From assembly GCA_000934455.1 (NCBI GenBank), contig KN882375.1, positions 45,374 through 84,969 on the forward strand: 39,596 bases of DNA, read 5' to 3'. Of this stretch, positions 31,271-39,596 are shown piece by piece (the first letter of the stretch is position 1; each line of letters starts with the position of its first letter). The translations under genes were made by a program, and so were the position numbers. A model generated the notes under the pieces. The model was given only the letters and a program-made list of their open reading frames with translations, searched no databases and was not told where the DNA came from. The stretch comes from Apostichopus parvimensis (Eukaryota > Echinodermata > Holothuroidea > Aspidochirotida > Stichopodidae).

Positions 31271-31589
31271 ACTGTTATTACAACAAGCATTGACTCGGCT
31301 ATTACAAATTGTCGCTCTACACTTCCTCTACAGCCAAAACAAGATTTTAATTTCCTTTCATGTAATACTTTCCTTATCTTATCATGTGTTCGTCTATTTT
31401 TTTTTTCTGAAGGCGGCGAATTAAATGAGAATACTGGGCAATTAAACTGACGGCACTCAAAGCAGTCAGAGCACATCCCTCCACTCCCCTCCCCGGACAG
31501 ATACACCCAATAAGTCAACGAGAACTAACCCCTCCCCCATCCCCGACCACACACTCAAAACACTTACACGAACTACATACATATATCAT

Positions 31590-31899
31590 GTATCCCATAC
31601 TCTTCACTGTATACACCCTCCCCCTCATTGGATACCACAAGTTGCCTTCATTACGTCATGTTTTCGAAGGAAGAATTTCACGGTTACTACAGCCTACAGG
31701 ACGTGTTACATGTTATACTGTAGTGGACCGCGCAATTGACGCTACGTGTTTGTGTAACTGTTGTTACTAGTAATACTTGTCTGTGATCACATTATATCGT
31801 TTTCTATTGGATTTCTATACGATACGGTTACCACTGCACTAGCGATGCTATCAAAACGGTTGCATCCGTTTGTTGGTTGTCACTGAGTAGCCTATGCAG
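31590..31899 (+). promoter_or_regulatory. Probable promoter and first non-coding exon of plus-strand gene
   Basis: A CAG|GTAAGT donor of full consensus ends at 31899. Upstream lie a reversed CCAAT (ATTGG at about 31627) and a CRE-like TTACGTCA (about 31653-31660). The segment contains no long frame leading into the coding exons, so it is read as 5' UTR. The transcription start is not located. Confidence 0.4.
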
Positions 31900-33600
31900 G
31901 TAAGTGCATGTAAAGCTGAAACTTGTGTAAACTTTTGTCAGACGAATAGATTAAATATAATACGAATTTCACCGCTGTGTACGGTACTTTTGTTATTTCT
32001 TTTGGCTAATGTTGTAGACCCCTACGGCAACCGCTTAAACTTAAAGTTAGCTGTCATGTAATTTTAAAGGGCCTACACACAACGCTTTGCGTATACACAC
32101 ATGTTGTAATGACAGGAGCAACCGCCTACACGTAGAAATGGAGTTTCGGTTAACTAACAATGCAGTGTAGCCTGTGTAGATGTTTACGAAGTTTATTTAT
32201 TTCTTATTCTGCCAATTATGCATGCGGTACGGATTCCCGGCCTTGTGGTATGAAATGATTCCTTTAATGGGGTGATTCATGTTTACGGTCAACGTTTTGT
32301 CAAGTAACTTTTTAAATGCCAAAAGTCTTTTATAGGTCTAGGCCTAATTTCTCGCCTGTTTAGAGTAATGTTTATTTTAGAAGAAGGAACCAAGAGTGGG
32401 CCTAGCATCAGTGGGCCTAGGTGCGCGTTATATAATAATTAAAGCATATCCATTAGTATAGTTAGATATCAAGTTAAGCCACCAATTTCCCACATGATAA
32501 GAGGCAACCAGCTTCCATTTCTAATCTAGGCTAGTGCGAAAGTCTCATTATGCCTACGCAAAACTGATTTTTCATGAAGCACACATGACATAATCTAGAC
32601 TAGGCCCCTTCTCCTCATTAAGTTATACAAATATGATTGCAATATTTAGGAGTAGATTAATATCGGGCTTAATTAGTTACTTACACGACACAATTCGGTG
32701 AGCGATGACACAAGTTAAATCATTAGTGTAGGCTACGTCTTGTTTAGAATGCTGTGTTAACTTAATCACATATCAAGTTATGTGGCTTCATCATAAATTA
32801 ACCATTACAAATTCTGCACAAAATGTTTGCATAAAAATCAAACCAAATATAGCCAAAGTTAGAAAAAAATGCTTAAAAAGTGTAGTGGAGACCAACGCGT
32901 TACTCCACACTAAGCTAGGCAGGTAGGATATGTCGAGTGTGTGATGAATTCTCGGGAGATGTTTTCCTCTGTGGCGGGCTGTCAGCGTGAGAATTGTGGG
33001 TGAGCGTCGGCTGCTTTGACTGCATCGCCTTGCTCTGCAGTTCTTCCACGGAGAAAGTAACGTGCACTATATGCGGCTAAATTGAATAGGCTTGTGGAAC
33101 AGGTGGGCCTACAGTACTACTAATAGGATACATAAACTTGCGCGGAGCAATTTGAAAACCAATTAGATTCATCCCTAATTGAATTTTAACAATGTAGCTA
33201 ATTTGAGAGAAATACAAAGTAATAATATATACTGCTCACACATGACAATTACTGTTATTAGACCTTTTGCCTACATATTTATGTACTGGACAATGATACG
33301 ACTGGTCAAGTTGTGCTCTAATCTAAACATGTAGCCGTGATTTGTAAAACTGTAGTTCGGGTTGTTTGGAGCATATTCTGATACACCAGTGGTTAAAGAA
33401 AATATATTGTATGGCACCTGGAAATGCTACTCAAATTAAGGTAATAATAAATAATATATGTATCAGCATATTTAAATCGCTGGAGATTTTATGAATTAAA
33501 CAAATGCGTCAGATGGATGTATTTTGCAACTAAAAAGTAAAAATTATTCATTAAATGGGTGCGTCGCATGATGTTGTTTTCCCTCCTTTATGATTGGACT
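31900..33600. other. First intron of plus-strand gene, no gene seen
   Basis: AT-rich. A slightly GC-richer stretch at about 32880-33070 could be an alternative first exon or a regulatory island, but I see no firm signal. Confidence 0.4.
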
Positions 33601-33907
33601 CAGTGGCGTAGGAAAGTACTTTTGTGTAAGGGGAGGGATTTTTTTTGCATTTCCAGGTGGCCTCAGATGCAATTTGGTGCAATATAGCACACTTCAACAC
33701 CCACTCCATTTTGTAAATATTTTGCATTTTCACCTGGCCTTAGCTGCAATTTGGTGCTCCAAATGAGATTTTTTTTTCTCATTTGGAAATGAAAAAGGGG
33801 TTTTCTGACTTGCGGAGCGGAGGGCGGAATGATACTTCCGCCCCCCCCATATTTTTCACTGGGGTGGCTGGCGCCCCCCCCCCAGCACTCCGGTTCCTAC
33901 GCCCTTG
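33601..33907. mobile_element. hAT-type MITE, 307 bp, with 8-bp target duplication
   Basis: Ends CAGTGGCGTAGGAA (left) and TTCCTACGCCCTTG (right) are inverted repeats with two mismatches. ATTGGACT on both sides (33593-33600 and 33908-33915) is an exact 8-bp duplication. Inside, a ~75-base segment with CAATTTGGTGC is duplicated. It has no coding capacity. A different family from the one at 30747, but with similar CAGTGGCG ends. Confidence 0.88.
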
Positions 33908-33915
33908 ATTGGACT

Positions 33916-35797
33916 TACAAGATGAATTTTTCATGTTAAAAGAAACCAAAAGGTTTCCAATCACACCTTGATTTCTTATCTAGTTTGCAGGTTTATATAA
34001 TTATATTTTAATACTACATGACCGTTAGGTACGTATGACAGTGTCACCGTGACACAGAGTAATAAAACATAACTCAAAATACATAGTTAAGAGTCAAACA
34101 TAGCCTAATGATTTTATATTTTTAGCGCATTATTATAATTTAAGGTCAATAAAACAGTCTGCTCTAATTCATTTTGCAACTTGAGTCCCTATTTAATTTT
34201 AGTATTTAGGATAGCTTGTCAAAAAAGTACGTGTTTGTTTCAATACAAGGGTATTTTGTTTTGTTTTAATACAACAATATTCGAAAGGGAATAACTATTA
34301 AAATTTTCATTATTGATGATTTAAGCACCAATTGTAGGTTACACTGTAATTGAAGCTATTAAATGAAATGACAATAAGAACACGTGTGGGTTGAAAGTTA
34401 CAATGAGCGACCATAATAATCCTGGTTTTCCTCTCACTGCAGATACCAATATCTGATCTATTACTGCTGTCGTCGTACAGTAAGGTAGATAAAGGTGATA
34501 TCGTGCTCCAATCTGGTCTTTGTTTACCAACCCTCTCGACACTGGAGAAGTTATCAGTAAATTCAAAAGCAGCAGAACTTACTGAGGAAGACGTTATTGG
34601 ACTATAAATTAATTAAATCTAAACGTACGTCTTGAATGTTTGTTTGTAGGTTAACATTAATGTTTTTATGCAGGTCTATACATAAAACACCACGTAGAAG
34701 ACGAAATATATATTAATCATAGTTAAAAAGGTTTGTTTAAAGTGATCACAAAAGTCGGCAAATTCACATTATGCATTTGAAACAGCCGAGAGAATCATTG
34801 TATATAATGTATAAGTCCCTGTCCTCTTAGATTCTGTCTACATTTCAGTCCCACCAACAGGTATATACCATTCACTGTTATATTTTGATATGAAATATCA
34901 CCCTAGTTTTACTCATGACACAGCAATATATCATCCTTAATTATGAAAGGCCGCTACAGTTTATGTACTGTCTTTGCATACAATTTAAGGACTGAGTAAC
35001 AATTAAGTTTAATATTATAAAAATGAAGATAATAATGATAAAAATAGGTGACACCAATTTTGATGTAATTCCATCATCGAAAATGATACTCATAAAAGTC
35101 AACAGATTCTTGTACAATATGTAAAGCTGATATGTTTTGGTGAAAGATGGCAGATTTTATAAACAAAACAATATTAATTAAAAATACTTCTTCATCCACA
35201 AATGACAGCCGCGACAGTTTTACGGTAAAATGTGTCCAGTTTTAAATCTGAGTTGAAACAGTTATGTGAAAGACACTTTATAACACAGGGTAGTTTATTA
35301 AAACCGAGCCTCATACCTGTCACGAGGCAGGTATATCAAAAGTAGGCTATAGATATTTAAGTTTGTACATTTAAATGGATGTATTATCATTTCAATAACA
35401 TTCTTGGAACCATCAATATATTTGAATAGTGAGATCGCCTAAAAGTATCACATTAAAAATAGGTAACAGAGCGAAGAACGAAAAAATCAGCCGAGGAATC
35501 TTTTAAGATTTGATCAACCTTACTGTTTCATGCCAGCTACAGTTTTCGTAAAGAAATGATAGCGTTGTTTCATTAAATCATTATGTATATTATGTGTAAA
35601 CTGTATATTATATAAATTAGATGTAGAGAAATAATTTGATATTAACAAAAGCTGGGTACGCGTTGTTCATCATTATTCAAAAAAGATTGAGTAACATGAG
35701 AAAAAAAAACATCATAAGTTTTCAAACGTTTATTTTTTTCTTTTTTAGTTCAGCGAGACAAGTCCAATTTTAACTTCATTATTTTCTTGTTTTAAAG
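33916..35797. other. First intron of plus-strand gene, continued
   Basis: AT-rich, no domain-bearing frame on either strand. Ends at the acceptor TTCTTGTTTTAAAG. Confidence 0.45.
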
Positions 35798-35874
35798 GTT
35801 TTATCGATGTAAACTGCCAACATCCATCAGTCCTGAGATGATACCGGAAACAGCAAGATCAAGGAATATTAAAG
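35798..35874 (+). CDS. Plus-strand gene: exon with start codon
   Basis: The acceptor TTCTTGTTTTAAAG precedes 35798 and the donor TAAAG|GTATTT follows 35874. The ATG at 35838 has G at -3 and opens MIPETARSRNIK, leaving in phase 1. A start-stop ATGTAA at 35807-35812 lies upstream in the same exon and could damp translation. The protein is not recognised. The model rests on three exons joining in frame with matching phases. Confidence 0.55.
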
Positions 35875-36657
35875 GTATTTTGCGGCAGATAATGCTCTTG
35901 GAGTTTATTAAATAAGTGTGAAAAAGGTGTTTACTATTTGCGTGTGTGCTGATTTTGGAGTGTACGATTGTATGCGTTTGAAAAGGCGGGAGTGGGAGGG
36001 GTGGGGGGGGGTGCGGAGGGAAGAGTGACTTTTCGAAGAGAATTATTGGAACTAGTGCATTATAAACATTTGCATATTTTTGTTTCATCACAGCCGTGCA
36101 CTTCTTGCGTTGTCTACTAGATAGTGGTTGTGCATAAACCATTCATTCATATAGCACGTGTAAGGTTAGGACCTATCCCATTGTGTATGGGTACATGAGA
36201 TGTTTCAAAGTGTTTACAATCCTTTGTCATTTCTTTTATGAATTTTGCAGTAAAAACTGACTTTTCATCTGTATTATTTAAGTGAAAGCAGCACTAATAT
36301 TATGATGCTGAAACGATGAACAAAGACATGTTGCAAAATTTGACAGAAAAGTTAAACTTTGTATCAAAATTGCAAAGTATCCTTCTAAATTTAAAAAGTT
36401 TAATATATATATATATTTATATAAATGTATACATATATTTATTCTTTCTGCACGTTTTAATCTTGCTTGTTTATTACTGTTTGGAAAATGAATAAACCAG
36501 AAAGAGAGCTGAAGAGAAAGAGATATAGATCCCATTAACAAAAACAAATAACAATCGAGAATTATTTTAGTTGTTCAGCATTGTAGTTTTATTTTGTTAT
36601 TGTAGGTAAGTACGACTAGTAAAATATCAATGTTGTTTTAATTTTCTTTCTCTGAAG

Positions 36658-36728
36658 TTCTTTGGCCGGAAAATACCAGTCAACTTGATCTACAGTCTGG
36701 CAAATGGAAACAGGTTGGTGATAAGATG
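36658..36728 (+). CDS. Plus-strand gene: second coding exon
   Basis: The acceptor TTTCTTTCTCTGAAG ends at 36657, and the donor ATG|GTAAAC follows 36728 (an alternative CAG|GTTGGT lies at 36713, also phase 0). It joins exon 35874 through a split Val codon and encodes LWPENTSQLDLQSGKWKQVG, a mildly polar stretch. No known domain recognised. Confidence 0.55.
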
Positions 36729-37311
36729 GTAAACGTATGTAAGAATCAACATGACCCATGTTTTGTAATTGATATAGCCTATTTAACTACTAGTGTAAAT
36801 ATCACTGTGCCGTGGAATATCCCATTGGAGCGGGTAATTATACAACTCTGACACAGTGTGTGGTATGCGGCTCTATCTGCTGCAAACATTTTCAAGAATT
36901 AAAGGGGGATCAGTAATTGTTGTCCATTCTGGTTAATTGTCAGGTAGGAATATGAATAGAGACGTGGTGTTGGGGTGGGGAAGGGGGAGACTGGGAGGGG
37001 TTAGTAGGTATTTTTTGATGGCTTAGGAAACTGAGTATATCCTCATGCCCATTGACCGCTTCACAAAGTGATTACGTTAGATCACACAAGTAGTGGAATA
37101 AATATGAAATAATATATTTAATGAGTCAAAGATTAAAGAAGAGGTGAACAAAAGAAGGCTCTTAGCAATGTACGAGATGAGGGGGTAGAGTGCAGACAGA
37201 CAAGTAAAAGCCCTAATTAGAATTTGAAGGACTTTATTCAGAAAGTGTCAGTATCTAGAGTAGATAGAGACCAGTTAAATATTGTGTAATTTTGGCCATT
37301 TTATTGCATAG

Positions 37312-37431
37312 GCCGAAGACATCCAGACTATTACAGAGCTGTGTTCAAGTATTGTCGTCATCAATAACGAAAACAGTCAGGAATCACAGAAGTCAACCTT
37401 AGAACTCCTGAAGAAAGCATCCAGGCATGAC
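37312..37431 (+). CDS. Plus-strand gene: third coding exon
   Basis: The acceptor TTTATTGCATAG ends at 37311 and the donor GAC|GTAAGG follows 37431. Exactly 40 codons in phase 0, for example AEDIQTITELCSSIVVINNE and KSTLELLKKASRHD. The heptad-like Leu/Ile spacing suggests helices, perhaps a small helical-bundle subunit. The open frame ends at the splice site, so the gene continues to the right; I could not place the next exon. Confidence 0.6.
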
Positions 37432-38987
37432 GTAAGGATACATTGAAAGGATACGGTGAAGTAGAACTAACAGATACAAATTAATTATTTTATTTTTTTG
37501 TTATCCCCAACTTTCGGTGATTTGATAGTGAGCCGGTTTAATATTTTTGGCATCAGAATTAGATAAGTTAGGACCATCCTAAACAAAGTGTGATTGATAA
37601 ACAAATTACGAGATTTTAACAAAAACTAAGTAAAACTGACTAGTTGATTATTGTACGCTAGTGAAATGACAATAATCCTCTAAGCTACTAAACCATCTGC
37701 CATTTGTAAGATGTTTTCAGATACTTTAAGTGGCTGAAGTCCGGTTAGATTATTGGCTTATTATGAGACCTAAACAGAAAGGAAATTGAAATATAAAATC
37801 TTGATGTATGCTCGAATAAAAAAACATCGCTATTCTAGAAGTGACCTTAATGAAAAGTTTATAAATCCCTCTCTTATTCTTGTTGAATACTAGTACCTAA
37901 ATAAACAGATATGTAATAATTTAAATTCAACTAAACCCAGAACTCAAGTAATGTAATGCCAACTTTTAGCACTTAACCCTTATAGTAGCTTTTTGAGTTG
38001 ACTTTCATCAATGATGATGTGATGCACCTCGAGTCTGAAATCTCATGGAAAATGTAGACTTTCAGATTGATGAGTTAGGTTTTGTTTAAAAAAATAGTGA
38101 AGCAATAAGTCCAAGTTTTTGGAAAACTCACAAGTCTGCTTTTTGCATACAACAGCACTCCCATTAAAAGTGTCAGGCTGACGAGTGCTTTCATCAACCT
38201 TCATTTGATGAAAACATCTAGAAGTGAGTCTTCCTGTGATCAATTACAATCTTGTTTTGAGTAAGAGTTAGGTTGGTTTGAAACAAAATGTGATACCAAC
38301 TCAAGAATATCAAAAACATTTCAGTGCTAGTATAGTTTCCATAGCTAGATAATCCGTTTTAACATGATAAATGTCTGGAATGCTCCTTTTTTTTTGATGA
38401 TGACAGCTTCTCAATTTTAATGCAAATCTTTCGTTTTATACATCTTTAATCTTTTCCAATTGAGTTTTGCATTGAATCTGATGAACTGATATACTAGTGT
38501 GTGTGTTAGACCAGGGAGTGTCCATAACAACTCCCTGGTTAGACTTTGAAGTGCAGCCACTTTAATTAATTAGCCTCCGATATTTAAAGGGTAATTTCTC
38601 AAAAATTGAAACTGGGACAGCAGTACAAAGTTTATGGCCTGATAGCAGTGACTTTGAACAGCCTGCAACTTATCACATTTAATTTGGTGCCCAAAGCCAT
38701 CCTTTAACAAAGTGTGTAAACATCTTTTTCTGAAACAAGTGACAATAAGGCAACTCCATTCCCCCACCCCCACCTCCCCCAACCCCCTCAAACCTTCCCA
38801 TATATATCAAAGAGCCGAGTATTTTATCTTTGCTCTTTTCAAATTCTTTGCAACTTTAAGACAATATTCCAGGTTGCAAACTGACCCTAAAGATCTGCCA
38901 TGATGATTCATTATGTCAGCATGAGTGCGAGGGGGTGTATGTGTGTTCATAAGACTTGGGTTACAAAAGGATTTGTAGAGAGCTTAC
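37432..38987. other. Intron or intergenic sequence, no gene seen
   Basis: AT-rich. Contains a 10-base perfect inverted repeat (ACCAGGGAGT 38510-38519 / ACTCCCTGGT 38530-38539) and a C-rich tract near 38760. Downstream exons of the plus gene may lie here unseen. Confidence 0.4.
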
Positions 38988-39059
38988 ATGCATTTAGTGT
39001 ATCCTCGTCACTTCCATCCTCACATCTGAAATTATTTAAAGAATCACATGGCCTGCCAT
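38988..39059 (-). CDS. Half LDLR class A exon, upstream of receptor body
   Basis: A 72-base phase 1-1 exon with acceptor TTTTGTTTTCAG and donor GCAT|GTAAGC. It encodes GRPCDSLNNFRCEDGSDEDT with a sixth Cys completed across the splice. This is the C-terminal half of a class A repeat: Cys4, Cys5 and the Glu-Asp-Gly-Ser-Asp-Glu cage. The first half should lie beyond the right end of the window. Strand and style match the receptor, but its exit phase does not fit exon 30479, so either an exon is missing between them or it belongs to a neighbouring gene. Confidence 0.7.
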
Positions 39060-39596
39060 CTGAAAACAAAACAGAAAACCAGTCTTTCGTTACTACTTCC
39101 TATTCGTTTATCTCGTCATTCACTAAAACCCATTCCATTCCTTCATTCTACAGTAGATCAAGCACGCCACTAACCCTCATCTCACGCTAACCTCATTTGA
39201 CTATAATCAAGTCATAACATTCATCTCCCTATCCCAAAATCACACACCTTTATAGTTATTGTTTTACTCCTCAGATGGACTACTCTTTTGTTAGGCCAAA
39301 TCCGAAGAGAAGAAGTCTACGTCCATTAATATTTCTATTTGGTTTTGGAAAAATTGTGTCGGCAAAAGAGCTATAAATCCTCTGTGGTGTTTATGTTGTG
39401 TTGCTTTTGTTGAACCCTGGCAGACAGGACCTTGTAACAATACTACCATTTTTCAGAACATATTGTTTTACAATATTTTTGTTTGGTCCTACAAAAGAAA
39501 CCAGAATGCAAAAATGCATTGTGGTTTTGATGATGTAACATGAGCAGTTTTCTTTATCAGATTTTAATACAAAAGAAGAAAAATTAAAATGTCATC
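39060..39596. other. Intron sequence at window edge, no gene seen
   Basis: AT-rich sequence upstream of the half-LDLa exon in its own orientation. No domain-bearing frame. Confidence 0.5.

Noticed and set aside
31180..31518. Minus-strand 112-codon frame
   Set aside because: Spans the MITE end and a poly-G tract; composition is repeat-like and there is no splice context.

Overview
This window looks like nuclear DNA of an animal, most likely a marine invertebrate deuterostome such as an echinoderm. It is AT-rich outside one insertion, its genes are split by GT-AG introns, and it holds a DIRS retrotransposon, two LINE fragments and several MITEs. No bacterial-style operons, rRNA or CRISPR arrays were seen. 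The species call is inference.

Main gene (minus strand, about 2.2-30.5 kb, perhaps to 39.06 kb): an LDL-receptor-family membrane protein. In transcription order the exons encode six LDLR class A repeats (30479 down to 25857), an EGF-like exon, a calcium-binding EGF exon, a six-bladed YWTD propeller over five exons (21680 down to 17664), an EGF-like exon, a second EGF-like module over three small exons (14725 down to 12940), and a transmembrane exon with a basic stop-transfer (2318 down to 2224). Nearly all junctions join in phase. A lone half-LDLa exon at 38988-39059 has the same style but does not join the 30479 exon in phase.

A second gene (plus strand, about 31.6-37.4 kb) lies in the interval between that lone exon and the main body. 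It has a likely 5' UTR exon ending in a strong donor, an exon with the start codon, and two in-phase coding exons giving 76 residues of unrecognised, probably helical protein that continues to the right.

Mobile DNA: a GC-rich, decayed DIRS-type tyrosine-recombinase retrotransposon on the minus strand (about 3.70-11.69 kb) sits in the intron before the transmembrane exon. It carries inverted end repeats, an internal complementary region and an internal 1.6 kb tandem duplication. A tRNA-Thr-like Pol III unit abuts it. Two LINE fragments (one with a 13-bp target duplication), two hAT-type MITEs with perfect 8-bp target duplications, a third terminal-inverted-repeat element, several minisatellites and a three-copy dispersed repeat occupy introns. 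A 50-N gap is flanked by identical 48-bp sequence, which suggests an unmerged contig overlap.

I do not see a clear new biological system. The most interesting points are a possible 62-nt intron inside a propeller exon, the nested opposite-strand gene, the short or ambiguous cytoplasmic tail, and the DIRS end structure.
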